In this document: positions 1-7,518 of the stretch, piece after piece
Layout: every line of letters begins with the position of its first letter
Position numbering within the stretch: position 1 is the first letter of the stretch
Source: an uncultured bacterium
Lineage (GTDB): Bacteria; Actinomycetota; Coriobacteriia; Coriobacteriales; Atopobiaceae
Length of the DNA stretch: 13,248 bases
Direction of reading: 5' to 3'
Assembly: GCA_905214175.1 (NCBI GenBank)
Contig: CAJMLD010000024.1
Span: forward strand, 1 to 13,248
Made by a program: the position numbers and the translations under genes
Notes under the pieces: generated by a model
Told to the model about the DNA's origin: nothing
The model's input: the letters and a program-made list of their open reading frames with translations, nothing else
Database searches by the model: none

Positions 1-1122
1 GGAGAGGTGTGCGAGCGCCTTTCTGTGCATAACACGTTCGCGCGATAGGTCTGCAGGGTCTACGGTATCAGAGTCGATGGCGTCATCCAGGCGCTCGGCG
101 ATGGAGGCAAGCTGGTGGAGAGCATCCCCCGCCGCCGGGAGCTCGCCTGCGCTCACAAAGTGGTAGGCGCGGTCCCGCACGAAGCGCCAGAGCTCGCGCG
201 CGGCGGCTGCGGGACCAAAGACGTCCGCAAGATGAGCCGCCGCCTGGTCCCACTCCCCCGCGGGCACACGGTCAAGCAGGTCGTTGGCAAGAAGCTCGAG
301 CATCTTGTGACGCATGCCCACAAAAGCGGACGCAAGCTCAGGGCGCTCATCGCGTGCAACATAGTCTGCCGCCGCATCGATGCAGGCGCCAAACTGACTG
401 CAGAAGTCCCCAAAGCGTGCGGCCGTGATGCCGCTCGCCCCCGTGACGCCAACGCCGTAGTGGTAGATGTAGCCTCTGCACTGCTCGAGCCCCACGGAGC
501 GGTGCGCCATGTCAGAGATCACGAAGACCTCGTAGCCGTCCTCGGCGCGCTCGAGCCGCTCGCTGGTCATGGCTGCAAAGGCGCGCTTCAGGAGGTCCGT
601 CTTGTAGAGGCGCTGCGTTGCGCGCCAGTCGACGAGCTGGCTGTGCGACTCGTCAAAGATGTCGAGAAGGACGTCCGCACCCTCGGAGACCCCGCTGGGG
701 TGATTGACAAAGGCAGCAAACGAGCGCGCAGCGTCATTCGTGACGCCGTTCTCGCCCACCACGGTGATGCCAACGTGGAAGACGTCGGCATCGGTGGCCT
801 TGGTTGCCCGATCGAGCTCAGCGAGGAACCCGGGCGCAAGCTCGTCGTCACCGTCGAGCAAGAACGCCCACTCCCCCGTCGCCGCCTCAACACCCGTCTT
901 TCGCGCGAGGTGGAGACCGCGGTTCTCGTCGTGATGAATCGCGCGGAAGCGCGAGTCTGCCTGCGCGTACGTGTCCGCGATGGCTCCAGAGGCGTCCGTG
1001 GAGCAGTCGTCCACGACGATGGCCTCCCAGTCCTCAAACGTCTGGACCTTCAGGCTGTCAAGACAGCGCTCGAGGTAGGCGGCCACATTGTAGGCCGGGA
1101 CGATCACGGAGATTCTGGGCAT
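1..1122 (-). CDS. Family 2 glycosyltransferase (3' end beyond window)
   Basis: The 374 visible codons are open from an ATG at 1122 to the window edge, so the C-terminus is missing. The N-terminus (MPRISVIVPAYNVAAYLERC) is the classic GT-A nucleotide-sugar binding start. It is followed by VVDDCSTD (residues 36-43) and the metal-binding DxD-type motif LLDGDDE (about 88-94), both hallmarks of GT2 enzymes. The part after residue about 120 is helical-looking and not diagnostic; no membrane segment was seen. The role is probably transfer of a sugar from a nucleotide donor to a cell-envelope glycan or lipid at the cytoplasmic face; donor and acceptor cannot be read. A GGAGGG ribosome site sits just before the ATG. 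The gene starts 55 bases after the permease stop with no terminator between, so co-transcription is likely. The family call is firm; the specific role is unknown. Confidence 0.9.
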   Translation of the reverse strand, partial: MPRISVIVPAYNVAAYLERCLDSLKVQTFEDWEAIVVDDCSTDASGAIADTYAQADSRFRAIHHDENRGLHLARKTGVEAATGEWAFLLDGDDELAPGFLAELDRATKATDADVFHVGITVVGENGVTNDAARSFAAFVNHPSGVSEGADVLLDIFDESHSQLVDWRATQRLYKTDLLKRAFAAMTSERLERAEDGYEVFVISDMAHRSVGLEQCRGYIYHYGVGVTGASGITAARFGDFCSQFGACIDAAADYVARDERPELASAFVGMRHKMLELLANDLLDRVPAGEWDQAAAHLADVFGPAAAARELWRFVRDRAYHFVSAGELPAAGDALHQLASIAERLDDAIDSDTVDPADLSRERVMHRKALAHLS

Positions 1123-1177
1123 TGTCCCTCCAAAGGACTGCATACCTGCAGGATAGTTCTTGAGCCATGATACCCGA

Positions 1178-4100
1178 CTAGTCCACGCTCTTCAGACTCT
1201 CCACCATGTCAACGTCGTCCAGGTGATGGCGCATCGCGAGCATCACGAGCAACGTGAACACCATCGTGAGCGCAAAGGCAAAGCCATAGCTTGCCACGTG
1301 AATGGTGCGGCCAAACATCACGTAGTCAACCTCTGCTGTCGTGACCACGAAGTTCTCGAGCCACGTTCCCAGGAGCAGCCCCACCACGTCACCCATGGCC
1401 GCGGTGATGGCAATCTCACGGAAGATGTAGGCGTGCACTTCTCGGCGCGTGAAGCCGAGCACGCGCAGGCTCGCAATCTCACGTACGCGCTCGGCAACGT
1501 TGATGTTCGTGAGGTTGTAGAGCACGATGAAGGCAAGGGCCGCGGCCGAGACCACAAGCACGATGACGACCGAGTCCACCACCGCAAGCATGGACCGGTA
1601 GAGCGCGATCGTCTCGGACGAGAAGGACACGGTGGAGACGGCGCCCTCGTCATGCAGCGCCTCGGAGAGCGCCGCGCGACCGTCAGCATCCAGCGTGGTT
1701 GCTGCAAGCACCGTCGAGAAGGACGGCGCGTCCGCGTCCACCTCGCTCCATGCGTCACGCCCCACGTACACGCTGTTGCCCACGTAGTTCTCGCAGATGC
1801 CGGTAACCGTGAGCGCATGTCCCCCGCCCGTGGCGTTACCCACCTCGTCCACCTCGCGCAGCACCACCGTGTCGCCCACGCCAATGCCCAGGCGGGTCGC
1901 GAGCTTCTCGGTGATGACAACATCGCGGCTGTCGAAGGGAATCTCCTCGTGCGTGATGCGGTTCCGAAGCGTCACCACGTCCCCGAAGGTCGACGCATCC
2001 TGGGGCACGACGACGCTCACGCGCAGCGTGTCAGCGGTGTCGCTGCTGGCTCCGGCGCGCATGGTGACCTCCTGGACGCGGTCCTCGCGCGTCACATGAC
2101 CGGTTGCCGCAAGGATGCCCTCAACGGCGGCCATGTCGTCCTCGGTCGCGCCGTCCTTGAGCCCCACGGTGGTGTCGTAGTGGGTAATGGGTCCAAACTG
2201 GCAGTTGATGATGTCCCAGATGGCATCGTGGAGGCCAAAGCCAACCAGGAGGAGCGCCGTACAACCGGCCACCCCGGCAACCGTCATGGCAAGGCGCCGC
2301 TTGTAGCGGAACATGTTGCGGCAGGTGACCTTCCATGAGAACGAGAGCCTGCTCCAGAGCGGACGGATGCGCTCGAGAAGGATGCGCTTCCCTGGCTTGG
2401 GCGCAAGCGGGAGCATAAGCTGGGCAGGCGTCTCTCGCAGGCTCGAGACCACGGCGCCCCACGTGGCAACGAGCGTCACGCCCACACCCACGCCGCCGGC
2501 GAGAAGCGCCACAGAGGGGTCCACGGGAAGCGGCCACGCCATTGCGGGCACGGCATAGATCACGCCATAGGAGGCCATGATGATGGCAGGGAGCGCCTGC
2601 GAGAGCACGGCGATGCCCAGGACCGCCCCACCCACGCTGGCAATGGCGGCGTAGACAAGGTAGCGCGATGCAATGCGGCCCTTGGAGTAGCCCAGAGCCT
2701 TGAGCGTGCCGATGAGGACACGGTCGTCCTCGACCATGCGGGTCATGGTGGTAAGCGCGACTAGTGCGGCGACGAGGAAGAAGAAGACGGGGAAGACGTT
2801 TGCGATGCCGTCCATGCGGCGCGTGTCCTGCATGTAGGTCTCCACGCCCTCGTCCTGTGTGCGGTCGAGCAGGTAGACATCGGGCTTCTCCAGGGCGTCC
2901 ACCTGCGCCTGGGCGTCATCGATCTTTGCCTGCGCCTCGTCGAGCTGTGACTGGGCGCTGGCCTCCTGCTCCTGGTAGCTGGCAAGGCCGTCCTCGTAGC
3001 TTGCCCTAGCATCTGCCAGCTGGTCCCCGGCCTCAGCGAGCTCGGCCGCATGCTGGTCGAGCGTCGCACGGGCGTCCGCGAGCTGGGCCTCTGCATTCAC
3101 ACGCTCTTGGTCGAGCTGAGCCTTGGCGCCGTCAAACTGGGACTGGGCGTCCGCAAGCTGCGCCTGGGCGGAGGAGAGCTGCTCCACGCCCGCAAGCGCC
3201 TGGTTTACCTGATCGAGCTGGGCCTGCGTCGCGGCAAGCTGGCCGCGCAGCGCCCCAAGCGTCGCCGGGTCGGCGGCGTCGCCCTGCGACTCCAGAGCGG
3301 AAATCTGCTGCTCAAGGGTAGCAATGCCGGCACTTGCCTGCTCCTTCTGCGAAGAGAGCGCAGCCGACGCCTCGTCGAGCGAAGAGGCGCCCGTCTGCGC
3401 GAGCATGGCCGCCGTGTTCGTCTCGAGCTCCTGGCGCTGCTGGTCAAGCGTCGCCTGGTTGGCGTCAATTTGACCCTGTGCGTCTTGCAGCCGTGAGGTT
3501 GCCACAGCGCGCTTCTGCGCAAGCTGGGCCCTGCCGTCCTCGAGCTGCGCCTTGCCTGATGCAAGCTCCTTCTCGCCTGCGTCTATCTGCTGCGCAGCAT
3601 CATCCAGCTGCGACTTGGCATCTGCCAGCTGGGACTCCGCATCGGCACGTTCCTGGTCAAGCTGGGTCTGCGCGTCATCCACCTTGGCCTGGGCGTCCTG
3701 ACGCAGGTCGTCGAGGCGGGCCTGGGCAAAATCGTCCAGCCGCTCCGAGAGCGCCTCCTTCGTGGGCGAGACGGCACGCTCATAGGACGGGCCTCCGCTC
3801 ACGGCGGCATCCGCTCCGTCGACGCTCAGGTAGAGCGTGGTCCAGGGATAGTCGTCCGAGAAGGCCGAGGGCAGCACGTAGGCCACCTGCTTGACCGACC
3901 CATCACCCAGCGTAGTGGTGCCAAAGGTGCCCGTGTAGGGGTAGCTCGGCGTACTCATGAGCCCCACCACGGTGAGGGTACGTACCGCGAGCGTACCGTC
4001 AAGGTCATCTGTCCCGTAGAGGACCTCGACCGTGTCGCCAACCTCGAGGCCAGGCGTGGCCGCGTCACCGTCGAGCAGGCACTCGTCGGCCGCCTGTGGC

Positions 4101-4540
4101 CAGCGTCCCGCCGTCAGTCGCACGCGGTTGAGGTAGGAGTCGTCTGAGGATTTGATCGTCTCGTCAGAGGTACTTGTCGCCTCCTGCGCCGCGTCCACGT
4201 CGAGCGACGAGATGCGCATGGCCATCTGCTCGTTGCCTATGCGCGCCATAACGTCGGCGGAGCTTGCAGGCATGACCGCCGTGACGCCGTCGGCGGACGA
4301 GACGCGCTCAACGTCCTTCTCCGAGAAGCCCTTTGTGGAAACCAGCCGCAGGTCATAGAGGTTGCAGCCGTCAAACCAGCGGTCTGCGGCAAGGCGCATG
4401 TCGCGCCCGGACATCTGGAGGCCGGCCAAGAAGCCGCAGCCCAGGGCCACGATGCCCGTGATGGCGAGGAAACGCCCCAGCGAGCCGCGGATGCTCCTCC
4501 ACACGCTCTTTGTGAACGAAGAGGCGGCCACCCCTACCAC
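1178..4540 (-). CDS. FtsX-like ABC transporter permease with long extracellular coiled coil
   Basis: This 1120-residue membrane protein is the permease partner of the overlapping ATPase. One N-terminal membrane helix (about 23-43) is followed by an external domain. An Ala/Gln/Asp-rich coiled coil (about 263-552, built on QLxDA heptads) comes next. The first FtsX block (about 580-705) contains the coupling motif LKALGYSKGRIASRYL. A further helix (about 750-770), a second external domain (about 771-980) and a second FtsX block (about 986-1105, with LRVLGFTRREVHAYIF) complete it. This is the MacB/FtsX mechanotransmission fold rather than a channel-type importer. The GTG start at 4540 overlaps the ATPase stop by 7 bases, implying translational coupling; another GTG three codons later is possible. 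The substrate is unknown: lipoprotein or peptide export, or activation of an envelope hydrolase, are family possibilities. Confidence 0.93.
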   Translation of the reverse strand: MVGVAASSFTKSVWRSIRGSLGRFLAITGIVALGCGFLAGLQMSGRDMRLAADRWFDGCNLYDLRLVSTKGFSEKDVERVSSADGVTAVMPASSADVMARIGNEQMAMRISSLDVDAAQEATSTSDETIKSSDDSYLNRVRLTAGRWPQAADECLLDGDAATPGLEVGDTVEVLYGTDDLDGTLAVRTLTVVGLMSTPSYPYTGTFGTTTLGDGSVKQVAYVLPSAFSDDYPWTTLYLSVDGADAAVSGGPSYERAVSPTKEALSERLDDFAQARLDDLRQDAQAKVDDAQTQLDQERADAESQLADAKSQLDDAAQQIDAGEKELASGKAQLEDGRAQLAQKRAVATSRLQDAQGQIDANQATLDQQRQELETNTAAMLAQTGASSLDEASAALSSQKEQASAGIATLEQQISALESQGDAADPATLGALRGQLAATQAQLDQVNQALAGVEQLSSAQAQLADAQSQFDGAKAQLDQERVNAEAQLADARATLDQHAAELAEAGDQLADARASYEDGLASYQEQEASAQSQLDEAQAKIDDAQAQVDALEKPDVYLLDRTQDEGVETYMQDTRRMDGIANVFPVFFFLVAALVALTTMTRMVEDDRVLIGTLKALGYSKGRIASRYLVYAAIASVGGAVLGIAVLSQALPAIIMASYGVIYAVPAMAWPLPVDPSVALLAGGVGVGVTLVATWGAVVSSLRETPAQLMLPLAPKPGKRILLERIRPLWSRLSFSWKVTCRNMFRYKRRLAMTVAGVAGCTALLLVGFGLHDAIWDIINCQFGPITHYDTTVGLKDGATEDDMAAVEGILAATGHVTREDRVQEVTMRAGASSDTADTLRVSVVVPQDASTFGDVVTLRNRITHEEIPFDSRDVVITEKLATRLGIGVGDTVVLREVDEVGNATGGGHALTVTGICENYVGNSVYVGRDAWSEVDADAPSFSTVLAATTLDADGRAALSEALHDEGAVSTVSFSSETIALYRSMLAVVDSVVIVLVVSAAALAFIVLYNLTNINVAERVREIASLRVLGFTRREVHAYIFREIAITAAMGDVVGLLLGTWLENFVVTTAEVDYVMFGRTIHVASYGFAFALTMVFTLLVMLAMRHHLDDVDMVESLKSVD
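2885..3754 (-). repeat. Coiled-coil coding segment with internal repeat, inside the permease gene
   Basis: This segment encodes residues about 263-552 of the permease. It is almost entirely heptad-like Ala/Gln/Asp/Leu sequence with recurring QLDQER, QLADA and AQAQLD units. Two longer blocks match closely: residues 293-315 (bases 3596-3664) and residues 475-497 (bases 3050-3118). Both begin QLDQER and continue with a Glu-x-QLADA core. They lie 182 residues apart, exactly 26 heptads, so the coiled-coil register is kept. A less regular stretch around 375-435 (ASSLDEASAAL, GDAADPATLGA) could be the turn of an antiparallel hairpin. The turn position is inference. Confidence 0.7.
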
Positions 4541-5235
4541 TCGACCTCTGCCGCATCGAGCGGGCGCGCGTTTGTCTCAACGCACTCGGCGCGTCCCTCT
4601 CGAACGCGAATCACGCGGTTTGCAATCTGGGTGAAGGCAGAGTTGTGGGTCACGATGGCCACAGTACGGCCACGCTCGCGACAGGTGCGCTGGAGAAGGC
4701 CCAGAATCTGCTTGCCCGTCACGTAGTCAAGGGCGCCCGTGGGCTCGTCGCAGAGCAGGAGCTTGGGGTTCTTGGCAAGCGCACGAGCAATGGCAACGCG
4801 CTGCTGCTCGCCGCCAGAGAGCTGCGCCGGAAACATGTCCTTGCGCTCGGCGAGGCCAACCTCGTCAAGCACCTCGGCCGCCGGAAGCGGGTCCGTGCAG
4901 ATCTGGCTCGCTAGTTCGACGTTCTCGAGTGCCGTAAGGTTCTGCACCAGGTTGTAGAACTGGAACACAAAGCCAATGTCGTGGCGGCGGTAGAGCGTGA
5001 GGTCGTGCTCCGAGAGCCCCGAGACGTCGCGACCCGCAAGCCGGATTGACCCCGAGGTGCAAGAGTCCATGCCTCCAAGCATGTTGAGCACCGTGGTCTT
5101 GCCCGCGCCCGACGGCCCCACAATCACGCAGAGCTCGCCCTCCTCGATGTCAAACGACATACCGGACACAGCGTGCACCTCGACGCTACCCATGCGGTAA
5201 GTCTTGCAGACGTCCCTGAACTCAACAAATGCCAT
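4534..5235 (-). CDS. ABC transporter ATP-binding protein (LolD/MacB type)
   Basis: This 233-residue cytoplasmic ATPase has all the nucleotide-binding motifs. They are Walker A GPSGAGKTT (40-48), the Q-loop glutamine at 92 in FQFYNL, the signature LSGGEQQRVAIARAL (139-153), Walker B LLLCDEPTGALD (159-170) and the switch histidine H197 in VTHN. The FQFYNL and PTGALD wording is typical of ATPases that pair with FtsX-like permeases. Length is normal for the family. The ATG start is at 5235, 32 bases after the YolD-like stop. No promoter was seen in that gap, so the gene is probably carried on the upstream transcript. Its 3' end overlaps the start of the permease gene, which marks the two as one complex. 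Substrate unknown. Confidence 0.95.
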   Translation of the reverse strand: MAFVEFRDVCKTYRMGSVEVHAVSGMSFDIEEGELCVIVGPSGAGKTTVLNMLGGMDSCTSGSIRLAGRDVSGLSEHDLTLYRRHDIGFVFQFYNLVQNLTALENVELASQICTDPLPAAEVLDEVGLAERKDMFPAQLSGGEQQRVAIARALAKNPKLLLCDEPTGALDYVTGKQILGLLQRTCRERGRTVAIVTHNSAFTQIANRVIRVREGRAECVETNARPLDAAEVEW

Positions 5236-5267
5236 GTCACAAGCCCAATCCCAGCCGTTGTTGATTA

Positions 5268-5501
5268 TCAGTCCTTGTCTGCATTATGCCCGGGACCGCG
5301 GTGAATGGCGGGTGGTGCCGGGTGAGGCCACGGCCTTGGCCCGTGGGCGGCACCCTCCTCCTGCTGGCGCTCGCGCTCGGCGAGCATGGCGCGGTATCCC
5401 TTGAGCGGGTCGAATGGCGAGAAGATCTTTGCCCGCTCCGAGAGGGGCATGGGCTGGCGAGCCTGCGGCGTGGCTCTCCTGCCTGCGGCACTACTCTCCA
5501 C
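5268..5501 (-). CDS. Short YolD-like protein, partner of the Y-family polymerase
   Basis: A 77-residue protein starting at a GTG (5501) that overlaps the polymerase stop by 11 bases. The core RQPMPLSERAKIFSPFDPLK, followed by GYRAMLAERER, resembles the conserved N-terminal block of clostridial YolD-like proteins (P-M-S-x-x-R-A-x-x-F-x-P-F-x-A-L-x-G-Y). Those proteins are regularly encoded next to UvrX/UmuC-like polymerases and are thought to modulate them. I chose the GTG because the family conserves residues ahead of the P-M-S block, and because a run of five G lies 8 bases upstream (5510-5514). The ATG at 5450 is the fallback start. After about residue 48 the protein becomes a Pro/Gly/His-rich tail and ends, so the beta-rich second half seen in longer relatives is missing. 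The next gene starts 32 bases later, leaving no room for it. Confidence 0.7.
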   Translation of the reverse strand: MESSAAGRRATPQARQPMPLSERAKIFSPFDPLKGYRAMLAERERQQEEGAAHGPRPWPHPAPPAIHRGPGHNADKD

Positions 5502-6837
5502 TGCGGTGGCCCCCAATCTGCAGGTTGCGCTCGCGCGCGGTTGCCTCGGGGAGAAGGTCAACGCCCTTGAGCAGGGAGTTCTTGCCAAACTTGCGCTTCA
5601 CGGCGCTGATGGCCTCCTGTCTGCGCCGTTCGCGGGCGTCCGCCTCGGGCGTGGCGAAGAGGCTGTCCTGAAGGCCGGGGGCATCCTCAGGGAGCACGCC
5701 CGTAGCCGTGAGGCCAAGGCGGTGCACCGGGCGGGAGCGATCGATCTCGGCGTCGAAGATCCGAGTCGTTGCGGCAAGTATCTGCTCGCGCGAGCTGGTG
5801 GGCACAAGGAGGCGCTCCGTGCCACCAGCAGAGGCAACGGCGCGGTACCACGCACGCGGGTCGGAGCGGTCACGTATGCCCGCGCGCTCCTCGGCCGAGA
5901 GGTCGTATCCCACGTACAGGCTCACGCCGCTGGCAACAAGCCGCTGGTCGACAAGGTCAAGCGCGAGAGAGTCTGCCATCTCGCGGGCAATGATGCGCGC
6001 CCCGGCAAAGTCGCGGTTGCATCCGAGGACCTGCGCCGTCGAGACGGAATGCGAGCCGGAGCGGTAGGCCTTGATGTCCGCCATGGTCACGGGCTCCACG
6101 CCCCAAGCGTGGTCGATGAGAATCTCCGCATCGACGCCAAACTCGCGGTAGAGGGGCTCTGTGGGATAGGTGGCAACCTGGCCCATGGTATGGATGCCCA
6201 TTGCGGCAAGCCGTTCGGCGATGCCTCGCCCCACGCGCCAGAAGTCCGTGATGGGACGGTGGTTCCAGAGCGTGGCGCGATAGGTCTCCTCATCCAGCTC
6301 GCCAAAGAAGTCCCTGCTGTGCTTGGCCGTGATGTCGAGGGCAATCTTGGCCAGGTAGAGGTTGGTGCCCAGGCCACAGGTGGCGGGAATGCCGGTAGTT
6401 CTCACCACGTCCTCGCGGATGCGTTCACCAAGCTCGCGCGCCGTGCACCCGTACAGGTCGAGGTAGCCCGTGACGTCCATGAATGCCTCGTCTATCGAGT
6501 AGACGTGGATGTCCTCTGGGGCAATCCAGCGCAGGTAGACCGCATAGACGTCACACGAGCGCTCCATATAGAGCGCCATTCTCGGCGGCACCATGAGGTA
6601 GTCGATGGTTGGTGGAATCTCGAAGACGCGACAGCGGTTGCGCACCCCCAGTGCCTTCATGGCAGGCGATACGGCAAGGCAGATGGTCTTCTCCGTGCGA
6701 GAGGGGTCCGCCACGACGAGGCGCGTGGAGAGCGGATCGAGCCCGCGCTCCACGCACTCGACGCTGGCATAGAAGCTCTTGAGGTCTATGCAGAGGTATT
6801 GGCGTTGCTGTGCATGCGCCGTGGGGGCGTCTGCCAC
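5491..6837 (-). CDS. Y-family translesion DNA polymerase (UmuC/UvrX-like)
   Basis: The 448-residue polymerase copies across damaged template bases. The catalytic palm is intact: D18 in IDLKSFYASVE, and D116/E117 in YSIDEAF. The steric-gate region is F22-Y23. A helix-hairpin-helix lies at about 199-222 (FWRVGRGIAERLAAMGIHTM), and the little-finger domain follows. QDSLF (390-394) matches the QxxLF sliding-clamp binding pattern. The C-terminus (KFGKNSLLKGVDLLPEATARERN, shown here in part, ending IGGH) is characteristic of the UvrX/UmuC branch that pairs with YolD-like proteins. An ATG at 6918 would add 27 residues lying over the DJ-1 gene. I prefer the GTG at 6837, one base after the DJ-1 stop, with GAGGG at 6843-6847 and 5-base spacing. 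No LexA-type GAAC-N4-GTTC box was seen upstream. Confidence 0.93.
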   Translation of the reverse strand: MADAPTAHAQQRQYLCIDLKSFYASVECVERGLDPLSTRLVVADPSRTEKTICLAVSPAMKALGVRNRCRVFEIPPTIDYLMVPPRMALYMERSCDVYAVYLRWIAPEDIHVYSIDEAFMDVTGYLDLYGCTARELGERIREDVVRTTGIPATCGLGTNLYLAKIALDITAKHSRDFFGELDEETYRATLWNHRPITDFWRVGRGIAERLAAMGIHTMGQVATYPTEPLYREFGVDAEILIDHAWGVEPVTMADIKAYRSGSHSVSTAQVLGCNRDFAGARIIAREMADSLALDLVDQRLVASGVSLYVGYDLSAEERAGIRDRSDPRAWYRAVASAGGTERLLVPTSSREQILAATTRIFDAEIDRSRPVHRLGLTATGVLPEDAPGLQDSLFATPEADARERRRQEAISAVKRKFGKNSLLKGVDLLPEATARERNLQIGGHRSGE

Positions 6838-6838
6838 G

Positions 6839-7420
6839 CTAGCCCTCGAGCACGATGCGGGGCTTGAGGTCCTCGACTGCTGCGTCGCCCAGGAACCAGC
6901 GAACGATCTCGAGACCAAACGGGATGGCCGTTGCCATGCCCTTGCTGGTGATCACGTTGCTGTCCACCACGGCGGGCTCCTCAGAGAGGATGGCGCCGTT
7001 CTCTACCAGCACGTGCTGGAAGTTGGGGTTGGAGGTGGCGGGACGGTTGGTGAGAATGCCCAGCTCGGCCAGGATGGACGGTGCGGCGCAGATGGCGGCC
7101 ACACCCTTGCCGGCCTGGTCGAAGGCCTTCACGGCCGCCGCGAGGGGCTCGCAGGCCTTGAGGTTGAGCGTTCCCGGCATGCCGCCCGGAAGCACGAGCA
7201 TGTCGTAGTCGTCAAAGGAGAAGCCCTCATCGGCAATCGAGCGGTCGCAGGTGATGGTGACCTGGTGCGAGGAGGTCACGGTGCGCTCCGGGGTGATGGA
7301 CACGGTGTCTGCGGGGATGCCGGCGCGGAAGAGAAGGTCCACCACCGTGAGACCCTCGATCTCCTCGAGGCCATTGGCTACAAACACCGCGACGCGCTTG
7401 TCGGTCGACTGTCTAAACAC
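6839..7420 (-). CDS. DJ-1/PfpI family protein (putative glyoxalase III / deglycase)
   Basis: This 193-residue flavodoxin-like protein has the DJ-1 signature residues. E22 (NGLEEIE) matches the glutamate that tunes the catalytic cysteine, LVLPGGMPG lies at 75-83, and the nucleophile elbow AAICAAPSILA places the reactive cysteine at C111. Length is typical of DJ-1/YajL proteins. Family members hydrate methylglyoxal and glyoxal to hydroxy-acids, and some are reported, with debate, to reverse carbonyl adducts on proteins and nucleotides. Cytoplasmic; no signal peptide. The GTG start at 7420 is supported by AGGAG at 7427-7431 with 6-base spacing. The stop is one base before the polymerase start, so the two are translationally linked. 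There is no clear promoter in the 98 bases upstream; a hairpin there may control entry of transcription. Confidence 0.92.
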   Translation of the reverse strand: MFRQSTDKRVAVFVANGLEEIEGLTVVDLLFRAGIPADTVSITPERTVTSSHQVTITCDRSIADEGFSFDDYDMLVLPGGMPGTLNLKACEPLAAAVKAFDQAGKGVAAICAAPSILAELGILTNRPATSNPNFQHVLVENGAILSEEPAVVDSNVITSKGMATAIPFGLEIVRWFLGDAAVEDLKPRIVLEG

Positions 7421-7426
7421 GGCATG

Positions 7427-7431
7427 CTCCT
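7427..7431 (-). promoter_or_regulatory. Ribosome binding site deciding the GTG start of the DJ-1 gene
   Basis: AGGAG lies 6 bases before the GTG at 7420. A nearby ATG inside the spacer is in another frame and is quickly stopped, so the site supports the GTG. The motif sits directly after the 3' flank of the hairpin at 7441-7468, so hairpin folding and ribosome access could influence each other. Confidence 0.6.
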
Positions 7432-7468
7432 CTCATAAGAAGGGCGGCGCGCAATGTGCGGCCGCCCT
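7431..7468 (-). terminator. Intrinsic terminator-like hairpin after the PTS EIIA gene
   Basis: Read on the minus strand, AGGGCGGC and GCCGCCCT form a perfect 8-bp GC-rich stem. Three more inner pairs are possible around a short A/T loop. The 3' flank is TCTTATGAGA, only moderately U-rich. The hairpin begins about 50 bases after the EIIA stop and ends some 10 bases before the DJ-1 ribosome site. It is probably the EIIA terminator, possibly leaky, because no promoter is visible between it and the DJ-1 gene. Confidence 0.65.
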
Positions 7469-7518
7469 CGGAATCAGCGATGATGTGAGACGAGGGAGAT
7501 TCCCTTGCCTCGCTCTGT

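Noticed and set aside
1130..1150. CTGCA/TGCAG short inverted repeat in the gap before the glycosyltransferase
   Set aside because: A 5-bp stem with no T-run is too weak for a terminator, and it is not placed like a known operator.
115..2338. Long plus-strand open frames opposite the glycosyltransferase and the permease end
   Set aside because: They are antisense to genes with clear family motifs. Their translations are Arg/His/Val-rich without motifs, as expected for the complementary strand of GC-rich coding DNA.
5386..6867. A 493-codon plus-strand open frame over the polymerase gene
   Set aside because: The opposite strand encodes an intact Y-family polymerase with all catalytic residues. 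The antisense frame has no recognisable domain and no ribosome site.
6838..6918. Extended ATG start of the polymerase at 6918
   Set aside because: The extra 27 residues are Ser/Arg-rich and lie over the conserved DJ-1 C-terminus. The GTG at 6837 has a ribosome site, and the IDLKSFYASVE motif then falls at the usual distance from the start.
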